64,000 nucleotides of DNA. Origin: Amycolatopsis vancoresmycina (GTDB lineage: Bacteria > Actinomycetota > Actinomycetes > Mycobacteriales > Pseudonocardiaceae). Each line of letters begins with the position of its first letter. The stretch's first letter is position 1. Location: assembly GCF_000716785.1 (NCBI RefSeq), contig NZ_JNYY01000011.1, forward strand, positions 186,001 to 250,000. The letters are read 5' to 3'. This document shows, in pieces, positions 16,932 through 23,984 of the stretch. Below the pieces are notes generated by a model that saw only the letters and a list, made by a program, of their open reading frames with translations, did not search any database and was not told where the DNA came from. The position numbers and the translations under genes are program-made.

Positions 16932-17321
16932 ATGACAACGCACCACTGGCCGTGGCCGATCGGGGCGGACGCCCCGGCGGCACACCGCCTGCCTTCGCCC
17001 CGCGCCCCGTCCGAAGCCGACCCGGGCAGCCGGATCCGCTGGAAGAGCGCCGACGCGGTCGTCGTGGAGGTCACCGGCGAGGTGGATCTCTGCACGGTGG
17101 CGCGGCTCGCGGCCGTGCTGGACGAACACGTCCGCGCCCGCCCCGGCGTCCTGCGGGTCGACCTCGGGCAGGTCGGGTTCCTCGGTGCCGCCGGCATCCG
17201 CGTGCTGCTGCGGGCCGAGCGGCACGCCGAAGCTGCGGGCGTCCACCTCGTCGTGGACGCGGGTGGCTCGCGGGCCGCGGTCCGCGCCCTCGACCTGCTC
17301 GACCGCCTCCAGGGGCGCTAG
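16932..17321 (+). CDS. STAS-domain protein (anti-sigma-factor antagonist-like)
   Basis: A 129-residue protein with an N-terminal extension of about 30 residues and a STAS domain from about residue 35. The domain opens with VVVEVTGEVDLCT and contains VDLGQVGFLGAAGIRVLL. In true SpoIIAA/RsbV antagonists the serine of the DSSG turn is phosphorylated by the cognate anti-sigma kinase; here the turn reads GAAG, with no phosphorylatable residue. It would therefore be a constitutive binder or a structural partner rather than a switch. Its own stress-type promoter suggests feedback on the same sigma factor (inference). The stop overlaps the stop of the convergent ligase by 3-4 nt. Confidence 0.75.
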   Translation: MTTHHWPWPIGADAPAAHRLPSPRAPSEADPGSRIRWKSADAVVVEVTGEVDLCTVARLAAVLDEHVRARPGVLRVDLGQVGFLGAAGIRVLLRAERHAEAAGVHLVVDAGGSRAAVRALDLLDRLQGR

Positions 17322-18412
17322 TCCCCGGCGAGCAGGTCGACGACGTCCTCGCCGCGGTGGCGCTCGGCGAACCGGCGCCGCTGCCGGTCGGCGCCGCCGC
17401 CCTCGGCGGCCAGCCGGGCCGTTCCTTCCCGCGCGAAGTCGAGGTCGCCTGCCGCTTCCAGCGCGGGCGCGGTCAGCTCGATCAGAGCGTCGAGGACCAC
17501 CTTCGCCGGCTCCAGGTCGCCGGTCTTCGGGTGCGGGCAGCAGCCGGTCACCCCTTCGCGTGACGCCCGCCAGAGCTGGGCGCGCAGCACTTCGTTCGGC
17601 AGGTGCGGCCGGGGCGCGTCGCCGGCCAGCGCGGTGGCGACCAGCCCGCGGGCCAGCACCGCCAGCAGCACCGCGTCGTCCGGGGTGGCGGCGACGTCGG
17701 CGATGCGGAATTCCAGCGTCGGCTGCTTGTCCGAGAGCCGGACGTCCCAGTAGATCATCCCGCGGTCGAGGATCGAGCCCGCGCGCAGCCACGCGTCGAC
17801 GATGCTTTCGTACTCGTCCAGCGACGCGAAGTGCGGCGGCGGCCCGGCCGACGGCCACCGGCTCCACTGCTGGTAGCGCCAGCTGCAGTAGCCGGTGTCG
17901 TAGCCGTCGGAGATCGCCGAGTTCGCGGTCACGGTGAGCAGCGCGGGCAGCCACGGCCGGACGTGGTCGAGCACGTGGACGCCGGTCTCCTTGTCCGGGA
18001 TCGCGACGTGCACGTGGCAGCCGCACGTCAGCGAAGTCCGTGCGGTGGCCCCGAAGTGCTCGGCCATCCGCTCGTAGCGCGGGTTCGGCGTGATGACGGG
18101 CGGGCTCTCCTCGGACAGCAGCGGGGACGCGGCGGGCAGCAGCCGGTACCCGCGCCGGCGCGCCGCCTTCGCCAGCTCGCCGCGCAGCCCGCGCAGCTGG
18201 CGCAGGGCCTCGCCGTGGGTCCGGCACACGTCGGTGGCCGCCTCGGCCTGTGACCGCGTGAGTTCGTGCTGCAGCTCGCCCTGGTCGTCACCGGCCGCTT
18301 CGGCCGCGTCCACGACGTCGTCGCCGGCCTGGGACAGGTGACCACGGCGGTCGACGACGAAGTACTCCTCTTCGACGCCGAACGTCAGCACGTCGCCGAT
18401 CGGTTCGTTCAC
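17318..18412 (-). CDS. YbdK-type carboxylate-amine ligase (GCS2 family), copy 2
   Basis: A 364-residue paralogue of the 15685-16818 gene. FGVEEEYFVVDRRG at the N-terminus and CGCHVHVAIPD near residue 135 are the family blocks; it reads Y and A where copy 1 has F and G, so the two have diverged. The GTG start at 18412 is preceded by AGGAGA and by GTTT-N16-GGGTAC on the minus strand. Activity is ATP-dependent amide-bond formation with an unknown acceptor. Two copies within 3 kb, each beside small redox or regulatory genes, suggest either two related products or two steps in one pathway. Confidence 0.85.
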   Translation of the reverse strand: MNEPIGDVLTFGVEEEYFVVDRRGHLSQAGDDVVDAAEAAGDDQGELQHELTRSQAEAATDVCRTHGEALRQLRGLRGELAKAARRRGYRLLPAASPLLSEESPPVITPNPRYERMAEHFGATARTSLTCGCHVHVAIPDKETGVHVLDHVRPWLPALLTVTANSAISDGYDTGYCSWRYQQWSRWPSAGPPPHFASLDEYESIVDAWLRAGSILDRGMIYWDVRLSDKQPTLEFRIADVAATPDDAVLLAVLARGLVATALAGDAPRPHLPNEVLRAQLWRASREGVTGCCPHPKTGDLEPAKVVLDALIELTAPALEAAGDLDFAREGTARLAAEGGGADRQRRRFAERHRGEDVVDLLAGD

Positions 18413-18445
18413 CGGTGTTCTCCTGGGGGGTCGGGGAACCGCGGG

Positions 18446-18471
18446 GTACCCGGACGGGAAATCCGGCAAAC
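18446..18471 (-). promoter_or_regulatory. SigB/SigF-type promoter of ligase copy 2
   Basis: Minus-strand GTTT (18471-18468), 16-bp spacer, GGGTAC (18451-18446). Confidence 0.55.
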
Positions 18472-18474
18472 GGC

Positions 18475-18499
18475 GTTTTCCCCGGCGGAGAACGGGTAT
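18475..18499 (+). promoter_or_regulatory. SigB/SigF-type promoter of the 18510 gene and hemerythrin
   Basis: GTTT (18475-18478), exactly 15 bp, GGGTAT (18494-18499). ATG 18510 is 10 bp downstream. It is back to back with the promoter of ligase copy 2. Confidence 0.65.
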
Positions 18500-18509
18500 C
18501 CCGCCGCTC

Positions 18510-18875
18510 ATGAACCCGAGCGCCGCCTCTTCGCCATCGCTGCTGGCCGCCGACGCGGGTGCCACCGTTCGCCGGCTGTCCCGCTGCGTGGGCGAGGGCG
18601 AACTCGACTCCCCGGCCGAGATGTACCGGGTGCTCGGTGCGCTGCGGCTGCTGGCCGACGACCTGACCCAGCTGCTGCCCGCCCTGCAGGGACGGCTGGA
18701 GGACGGCCTGCTGGCCGGCCGGGTCGTCTGCCCCGGCGCCGACGCGGTCGCCGCGACCTGGGCTTCGGTGGGGGAGGTCGGCCGGGCGCTGGCGCACGCC
18801 AGGACCGTGGCGCTGCTGATGACCAAGGAACTGGAGAACTCCCAGGTCGCCCTGCGGGACCTGGCCACACCGTGA
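18510..18875 (+). CDS. Conserved hypothetical helical protein
   Basis: A 121-residue Ala/Leu-rich protein predicted to be mostly alpha-helical, with heptad-like spacing in residues 40-70 and 80-115. It has no cysteine pair, signal peptide or membrane segment, and I do not recognise a family. The leaderless-type promoter ending 10 bp before the ATG and the hemerythrin gene 8 bp downstream on the same strand support a real two-gene operon. It may bind or assist the hemerythrin protein, but that is only positional inference. Confidence 0.6.
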   Translation: MNPSAASSPSLLAADAGATVRRLSRCVGEGELDSPAEMYRVLGALRLLADDLTQLLPALQGRLEDGLLAGRVVCPGADAVAATWASVGEVGRALAHARTVALLMTKELENSQVALRDLATP

Positions 18876-18883
18876 GGACACCG

Positions 18884-19363
18884 ATGTCGACCGACGCGAT
18901 CGTGCTGCTCAAGAACGACCACAAGACCGTGGAGAAGCTGTTCAAACAGTTCGAAAAGGCGGGGGAGGACGCGTACGACGAGAAGCGCCGGATCGCCGAC
19001 TCCATCATCGAGGAGCTGACCGTCCACGCCTACATCGAGGAAGAGATCTTCTACCCGGCCGCGCGGGAAGCCGTGCCGGAGACGAAGGACCACGTCCTGG
19101 AAAGCGTGGAGGAGCACCACGTCGTCGTGTGGATGCTGTCGGAGCTGCTCGGGATGGACCCGAAGGAGGAGACCTTCGACGCGAAGGTCACGGTCCTCAC
19201 CGAGAACGTCCGCCACCACGTCGAAGAGGAAGAGGACGAGTGGTTCCCCGAGGTCCGCTCGGCGATGGGCCGCAAGCAGCTGCAGGAACTGGGGCAGCGG
19301 ATGATCGACGCCCGCCCGAAGGCGCCCAAGAACCCCCTGGAACTCAAGAGCGCCAAAGCCTGA
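18884..19363 (+). CDS. Hemerythrin/HHE cation-binding domain protein
   Basis: A 159-residue four-helix protein. Candidate diiron ligands appear in order: NDHKTVEKLF (His), VHAYIEEEIFYP (HxxxE), EEHHVVVW (His) and HHVEEEEDEWFP (HxxxE). Proteins of this type bind O2, NO or H2O2 or sense iron and redox state. It is cytoplasmic, with a Lys/Pro-rich tail. It is downstream of the 18510 gene and shares its stress-type promoter. A 46-nt palindromic repeat starts 15 bp after the stop and probably terminates the transcript. Confidence 0.88.
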   Translation: MSTDAIVLLKNDHKTVEKLFKQFEKAGEDAYDEKRRIADSIIEELTVHAYIEEEIFYPAAREAVPETKDHVLESVEEHHVVVWMLSELLGMDPKEETFDAKVTVLTENVRHHVEEEEDEWFPEVRSAMGRKQLQELGQRMIDARPKAPKNPLELKSAKA

Positions 19364-19378
19364 CCCGCGCGCGCCCGT

Positions 19379-19424
19379 GTCGTGAGTGGTAAGGCGGGTT
19401 AGAACCCGCCTTACCACTCACGAC
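19379..19424. repeat. 46-nt palindromic repeat, copy 1 (terminator-like)
   Basis: Perfect 22-bp arms (19379-19400, 19403-19424) starting GTCGTGAGTGG and ending CCACTCACGAC. It lies between the convergent hemerythrin and decarboxylase genes, and the TGA stop of the decarboxylase is part of the repeat arm (19418-19420). Related copies are at 32281, 44405 and 50205. Confidence 0.9.
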
Positions 19425-20881
19425 CGGTTCGCGACGACGCGGATCGACTCGAGCCGGGAGTCCGCGGGGTCCGGCAGGAGCATGCCCGCGTCCAGCCCGC
19501 TGCGCAGGTAGTCGACGACGGGCCTGGTGATCACCTCGCCGGGCAGCACCCCGGGTGCCCCGGGCGGGTACGGCGTGATCATCTCGGCCGCGATCCGGCC
19601 CACGGCCTCCGCCGCGGGCACCTGTTCGGCCGGGCCGAAGAACGCGTCCCGCGGCAGCATCGCCGTCTCCAGTTCCAGTTCCCGCGGCGACGGCAGGTCC
19701 ACCTCCGGCGGCTTCTCGAACGAGGGTGCCGCCTTCACCAGCTCGTCGATCGCGCCGATCAGCGTGCCGGCCGTGTTCTCGTCGTCGGCGTGGGTGAACT
19801 GGGCGACGATCCGGCGGTGGTCGGACAGACCGACGGTGACGCGCTGGTGCTCGCGCAGCCAGTCGGCCGCCTGGTACCCGCTGATGCCCAGCGGCACGAG
19901 GTCGAGCACGACCTTCAGCGGGTCGGCGGACTGGGCGAGGTCCGGGCCGAGGAATTCGTCGTACATCACCGTCACGCCGAGGCCGGCCAGCCGGCCGCGC
20001 ACCGACTCCACGAGCGCCAGCGCACCGTCGAGGAGTTCCTTGCCCTGTTCGGCCATCTGCCGCCGCCAGCCGTCGAGGGCCGCGTAGACCAGCGAGCTGG
20101 CACTGGTCGTGCCGAGCAGGTCCTCCCGCGCCTTCAGCACCTTCGGGTCGACGCGGTCGCCCTGGAGGTGGAACACCGAGCTCTGCTCGACCGCGGCGCC
20201 CATCTTGTGCACGCTCGTGACGCACACGTCGGCGCCCGCGTCCATCCCCCACGGCGGCAGGCCGTCGTGGAACGGCAGGTGCGCACCCCACGCCTCGTCG
20301 ACGATCAGCGGCAGCCCGCGTTCGTGGCACCACCCGGCGATGGCGCTCAGGTCGCCGCACGTCCCGTAGTCCGTGGGCGTCACGACCAGCGCGCCCTTGA
20401 CTTCGGGGTCCCGTTCGTACGCCTCGGCGAACTCCCGCACGCCCGGCGGGTGGCTCAGGTGCCGCTCGGCGTCCCAGTGCGGGTGCACCCACACCGGCCG
20501 GACCCCGCTGACGATCAGGCCGGAGATCACCGACTTGTGGACGTGCCGGGGGACCAGCAGCTTTTCGTGCGGGCCGGCGACGGCGAGCATGGCGCTCTTC
20601 ACCGACAGGGAACTGCCGCACGTCGAAAAGAACGTGTGCTCGGCGCCGACCGCGTCGGCCATCAGCTCCTGGGCCTTGGCCAGCACGCCCTGGTGCATCA
20701 GCCGGTCGTCCAGGCCGTTGAGCGCGATGACGTCGGACCTGAACACCTCGGCGCCGACGACCGCCAGCACCCGCGGGTCGACGCCGCGGCCCTGCTTGTG
20801 GCCGGGCGCGTTGAACGGGACGTAGCCGGCGCTGTGGTAGTCGCGCAGCGCCTCGAGCACCGGTGCCTTGCTGTGGTCCAT
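19418..20881 (-). CDS. Orn/Lys/Arg decarboxylase-like PLP-dependent enzyme
   Basis: A 487-residue fold-type I PLP enzyme of the major Orn/Lys/Arg decarboxylase group. The substrate-entry motif NAPGHKQG appears near residue 24, HVHKS in the middle binds the cofactor region, DEAWGAHLPFH holds the aspartate that contacts the PLP nitrogen, and SVHKM has the Schiff-base lysine. It would convert a basic amino acid to a polyamine precursor with CO2 release, consuming a proton and so aiding acid-stress tolerance. The specificity is not predictable. The start ATG 20881 lies 9 bp after a GTTT-N16-GGCTAC element, which suggests a leaderless mRNA. Its last codon and stop lie in a palindromic repeat. Confidence 0.88.
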   Translation of the reverse strand: MDHSKAPVLEALRDYHSAGYVPFNAPGHKQGRGVDPRVLAVVGAEVFRSDVIALNGLDDRLMHQGVLAKAQELMADAVGAEHTFFSTCGSSLSVKSAMLAVAGPHEKLLVPRHVHKSVISGLIVSGVRPVWVHPHWDAERHLSHPPGVREFAEAYERDPEVKGALVVTPTDYGTCGDLSAIAGWCHERGLPLIVDEAWGAHLPFHDGLPPWGMDAGADVCVTSVHKMGAAVEQSSVFHLQGDRVDPKVLKAREDLLGTTSASSLVYAALDGWRRQMAEQGKELLDGALALVESVRGRLAGLGVTVMYDEFLGPDLAQSADPLKVVLDLVPLGISGYQAADWLREHQRVTVGLSDHRRIVAQFTHADDENTAGTLIGAIDELVKAAPSFEKPPEVDLPSPRELELETAMLPRDAFFGPAEQVPAAEAVGRIAAEMITPYPPGAPGVLPGEVITRPVVDYLRSGLDAGMLLPDPADSRLESIRVVANRS

Positions 20882-20890
20882 TCCGCCGGA

Positions 20891-20916
20891 GTAGCCGGAG
20901 GCGGCCCGCGCGAAAC
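20891..20916 (-). promoter_or_regulatory. Probable SigB/SigF-type promoter of the decarboxylase
   Basis: Minus-strand GTTT (20916-20913), 16-bp spacer, GGCTAC (20896-20891), one mismatch to GGGTAC. Confidence 0.45.
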
Positions 20917-20942
20917 CCCGGTGGCGTGACCCTGTGCGGTTG

Positions 20943-20948
20943 GGGTAT
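20943..20948 (+). promoter_or_regulatory. GGGTAT -10 element of the M20 hydrolase gene
   Basis: GGGTAT ends 10 bp before ATG 20959, the same leaderless spacing as in the neighbours. The -35 region is not a clear GTTT. Confidence 0.35.
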
Positions 20949-20958
20949 TCCGGAGGGC

Positions 20959-22146
20959 ATGGAGTGGCACGAGGAGCTGCACGAGCGGGCCGACGAGCGG
21001 ATCGAGCACCTGGACGAGCGGCTGTGGGCCGTCGCCACCGCGCTGCACGAGCAGCCGGAACTGTCCTATGAGGAGCACGCCGCCGCGGACCGGCTCACGC
21101 GCGAGCTGGCCGCGGACGGCTTCGAGGTCGAGACGGGGGTCGCCGGGCTCCCCACGGCGTTCGCCGCCCGGGCCGGCGAAGGGCGGCCGTGCGTCGCGCT
21201 GCTGCTGGAGTACGACGCCCTCCCCGGGCTCGGGCACGCGTGCGGGCACAACCTGATCGCCGCGGCCGGGCTCGGCGCCGCGCTGGCCGCCAAGGAGGTG
21301 CTGGGGGACACCCCGGGGTCGCTGCTCGCCGTGGGCACGCCGGCCGAGGAACGCGGCGGCGGCAAGGTCGCGCTGGCCGAGGCGGGGGTCTTCGACGACG
21401 TCGACGCGGCCCTGATGATCCACCCCGGCGTCCACTCGTGGTCGTGGGCGCCGCTGACCGCGCAGGTGGAGCTCAAGGTGACCTTCCACGGCCGCGCGGC
21501 CCACCCGACCGGCGACCCGGAGGCGGGCATCGACGCGCTCGCCGCGCTGATCCAGGTGTTCGGCGCGGTTTCGGCGCTGCGCCAGCGGCTGCCGCCGGGT
21601 TCGCACGTCCAGGGGATCATCACCCACGGCGGCGAGGCGACGAACATCGTCCCGGACCGCGCCGAGGGCCGCTTCGGCCTGCGGGCGCTGACGACGGACG
21701 CGCTGGACCGCCTGGTCGAAGCCGTGACGACGTGTGCGGAGGGCGCGGCGCTGGCAACCGGCGCGAAGGCCGAGGTCGAACGCCTCGGCCGCGGCTATTC
21801 GCACTTCCGCGACAACCCGGTGCTGTCCGAGCGGTTCACCGAGCACCTGGCGGCGTGCGGGATCCACGCGACCCCGCCGGCACCCGGCGTCTACCTGGGA
21901 TCGTCGGACATCGGTGACGTCAGCGTCCGCGTCCCGGCGATCCACCCGTTCGTGGCGATCGCGGCGGAGGAGTACTCGGACCACACGCCGGAGTTCGCCG
22001 AAGCGGCGGCGAGCCCGCGGGGGCGGGCGGCGATGCTGGCGTCGGCGGCGGCGCTGGCCCGGACGGCGATCGACCTGCGGACGCACCCGGCGCTGGTCAG
22101 CCGGGCGTGGGACTGCTTCCGCGACCTGGCGCGGACGGGGTGGTGA
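20959..22146 (+). CDS. M20 family amidohydrolase/peptidase
   Basis: A 395-residue member of the M20D amidohydrolase group (AbgB/IAA-amino-acid hydrolase-like). The N-terminus shows LHEQPELSYEE, LEYDALPGLGHACGHN supplies metal-binding His and Cys/Asp residues, GTPAEERGGGK gives the Glu-Glu catalytic and metal pair, and FHGRAAHP is the conserved dimerisation-domain histidine. It hydrolyses N-acyl amino acids or small amides. ATG 20959 is placed 10 bp after GGGTAT; a GTG further upstream is possible. The last 50 nt overlap the convergent hydrolase at 22097. Confidence 0.87.
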   Translation: MEWHEELHERADERIEHLDERLWAVATALHEQPELSYEEHAAADRLTRELAADGFEVETGVAGLPTAFAARAGEGRPCVALLLEYDALPGLGHACGHNLIAAAGLGAALAAKEVLGDTPGSLLAVGTPAEERGGGKVALAEAGVFDDVDAALMIHPGVHSWSWAPLTAQVELKVTFHGRAAHPTGDPEAGIDALAALIQVFGAVSALRQRLPPGSHVQGIITHGGEATNIVPDRAEGRFGLRALTTDALDRLVEAVTTCAEGAALATGAKAEVERLGRGYSHFRDNPVLSERFTEHLAACGIHATPPAPGVYLGSSDIGDVSVRVPAIHPFVAIAAEEYSDHTPEFAEAAASPRGRAAMLASAAALARTAIDLRTHPALVSRAWDCFRDLARTGW

Positions 22147-23035
22147 CCGGGCGCCGCCGCAGGAGCCGCTCCACGTGGTTCATCGCCTCCACGCCCTCCG
22201 GGATCGCCTGCATCAGCCAGTTGTGGAACATGCCGGGGTATTCGCGGTAGTCGACCTCGGTCCCGGCGTCGCGCGCCCGCGCGCGGAACCGGCGGCAGTC
22301 CGGCAGCAGGACGTCCCGGGTGCCGATGAACAGCGTGATCGGGGCGAGCCCGGCCGGGTCGGCGTGGATCGGGCTGACCAGCGGGTCACGGGGATCGGTG
22401 CCCTCGGCGTACATCCGGCCCGCCTCGCGCAGCCCGGCGATGCCGAGCATGGGGTCGGTCTCGTCGAGCAGCTCCGAGACGGGATCTTCGAGCAGGACGT
22501 CGAGCCACGGCGAGTACAGGATCAGCCGTTCGGGCTGCGGCCGCCCGGCCGCGCGCAGGTTCTGGGCGATCGCCAGGGCCAGCGCGCCGCCCGCCGAGTC
22601 GCCGGAAACCACGACCCGCTCGGCCTCGATCCCGTCGTGGGCCGCCTGCACCATCGGGATCGTCGCCGTGTGGTCGTGGTGCGGCACCAGCGGGTACACC
22701 GGCAGCGTCACCGCGCAGCCGAGCCGTGCGACCAGGTCGGCCGCGTACGTCCAGTGGTGCTTCTCCACCTGCTCGACGTACCCGCCACCGTGCAGGTGCA
22801 GGACGTGCAGGTCGCTCGCCGGCTCGGTGCGCGGCCGGAAGGTGAAGCAGGGGAAGCCGTTGACCTCGTGCTGTCCGACGTCGACCCGCCGCCGGATCTT
22901 CCGCGGCGGCCGGGCCATCGACGGCTTCTGGTGCCGCGGCAGCCGGTGGTGCAACGCCGAGGCGTTGTCGTAGAACCGTTTCTGGCCCGACGCCCGCAGC
23001 GCCGCCATCCGGAGCTTCGCCTGCACACTGACCAC
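22097..23035 (-). CDS. Alpha/beta hydrolase of the hormone-sensitive-lipase (HSL) family
   Basis: A 312-residue esterase/lipase. The HSL oxyanion motif LHLHGGGY, the nucleophile elbow GDSAGG and the downstream Asp (GTRDVLLPD) and His (GMFHNW) complete the catalytic triad. It hydrolyses short-chain esters in the cytoplasm. GTG 23035 is preceded by GGAAGGAG at 7 nt. A GTTA-N14-GGGTAA element (23087-23064) lies upstream. The 3' end overlaps the convergent M20 gene by 50 nt. Confidence 0.88.
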   Translation of the reverse strand: MVSVQAKLRMAALRASGQKRFYDNASALHHRLPRHQKPSMARPPRKIRRRVDVGQHEVNGFPCFTFRPRTEPASDLHVLHLHGGGYVEQVEKHHWTYAADLVARLGCAVTLPVYPLVPHHDHTATIPMVQAAHDGIEAERVVVSGDSAGGALALAIAQNLRAAGRPQPERLILYSPWLDVLLEDPVSELLDETDPMLGIAGLREAGRMYAEGTDPRDPLVSPIHADPAGLAPITLFIGTRDVLLPDCRRFRARARDAGTEVDYREYPGMFHNWLMQAIPEGVEAMNHVERLLRRRPVTTPSAPGRGSSPTPG

Positions 23036-23063
23036 GTTCGCACTCCTTCCCGTCCGCACCCGG

Positions 23064-23087
23064 TTACCCGGGCGCGGACGGGGCTAA
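23064..23087 (-). promoter_or_regulatory. Possible SigB/SigF-type promoter of the HSL hydrolase
   Basis: Minus-strand GTTA (23087-23084), 14-bp spacer, GGGTAA (23069-23064), located in the 52-bp gap after the TauD stop. Confidence 0.4.
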
Positions 23088-23984
23088 CTAAGCCACGGAG
23101 GTGTAGTGCGACGCGTCACCTTCCAGCGACTCGCTCGGCCGCCCGTCGATGCCGGCCGGGACGTCGCCGGCCACCGTGACGCGGTTGAGCCGCCGCGGCA
23201 GGCCGTCGTAGTTGTCGATCGCGTAGTGCTGGGTGATCCGGTTGTCGAACAGCACCAGCTGGTCCGGCTCCCACGCCACCCGCACGATGTTCTCCGGCCG
23301 CGTGACGTAGGACTGCAGCAGCCGCAGCAGGTCCCGCGACTCGGTCACCGAAAGCCCTTCGATCCGCTGGGCGAACCCGCCGATGAACAGGCCGCGCTCG
23401 CCGGTCACCGGGTGCACCCGCACCACCGGGTGGACGGTCCGGTACTTCCGCGAGACGAACTGCGCCCGGCGCTCGCGCTCCTGCTCGTCCACCGTCTCCG
23501 GCGGCTGGACGTAGTCGTAGTCGTTGGTGTGCACCGCCCGCAGCGTGCCGGCGAAGGCCCGCAGCGGTTCCGGCAGGTCCCGGTAGGCCGCGGCGGCGTT
23601 CGCGATCAGCGTCTCGCCGCCGTAGGGCGGCACGACCAGGCTGCGCAGCGTGCTGGCCTTCGGCGGGTTGAGGACGAAGGTGACGTCGGTGTGCCAGTGG
23701 TTGGCGCGGCCCCGCTCGCTGTCCACGGGCAGGATCGTCGGCGCGCCCTCGACGGCGGGCACCGTCGGGTGGGCCTTGGTGAGCTCGCCGAAGTGCGCCG
23801 CGAACCGCTGCTGGCCCTCGTCGTCGAGCCGGACGTTCCGGAACACCAGGGCCTTGTGCTCGTGCAGGGCATCGGTCAGGAACGCCACCTGCGCGGCGTC
23901 GAGGTCACCGGACGGGTCGAAGCCGACGATCTCGGCGCCGATCCTCCCGGTCAGCTTGCGGACGTCGGTGCCGATGGTGGTCAT
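23088..23984 (-). CDS. TauD/TfdA family Fe(II)/2-oxoglutarate dioxygenase
   Basis: A 298-residue non-haem iron dioxygenase. The facial triad is His98-x-Asp100 (WHTD) and His253 (TQHYAIDNY), followed by the 2-oxoglutarate-binding arginine in RRLNRV. The family hydroxylates taurine, alkyl sulfonates, sulfate esters or related acids to release sulfite or sulfate. As the last gene of the organosulfur operon it would desulfonate an imported compound. ATG 23984 overlaps the LLM gene stop by 4 nt (ATGA), so translation is coupled. A specific substrate (taurine versus alkyl sulfate) cannot be set from sequence alone. Confidence 0.9.
   Translation of the reverse strand: MTTIGTDVRKLTGRIGAEIVGFDPSGDLDAAQVAFLTDALHEHKALVFRNVRLDDEGQQRFAAHFGELTKAHPTVPAVEGAPTILPVDSERGRANHWHTDVTFVLNPPKASTLRSLVVPPYGGETLIANAAAAYRDLPEPLRAFAGTLRAVHTNDYDYVQPPETVDEQERERRAQFVSRKYRTVHPVVRVHPVTGERGLFIGGFAQRIEGLSVTESRDLLRLLQSYVTRPENIVRVAWEPDQLVLFDNRITQHYAIDNYDGLPRRLNRVTVAGDVPAGIDGRPSESLEGDASHYTSVA

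Noticed and set aside
13487..17197. 1236-codon minus-strand frame
   Set aside because: Spans several real genes on both strands; composition is Arg/Ala/Gly shadow sequence.
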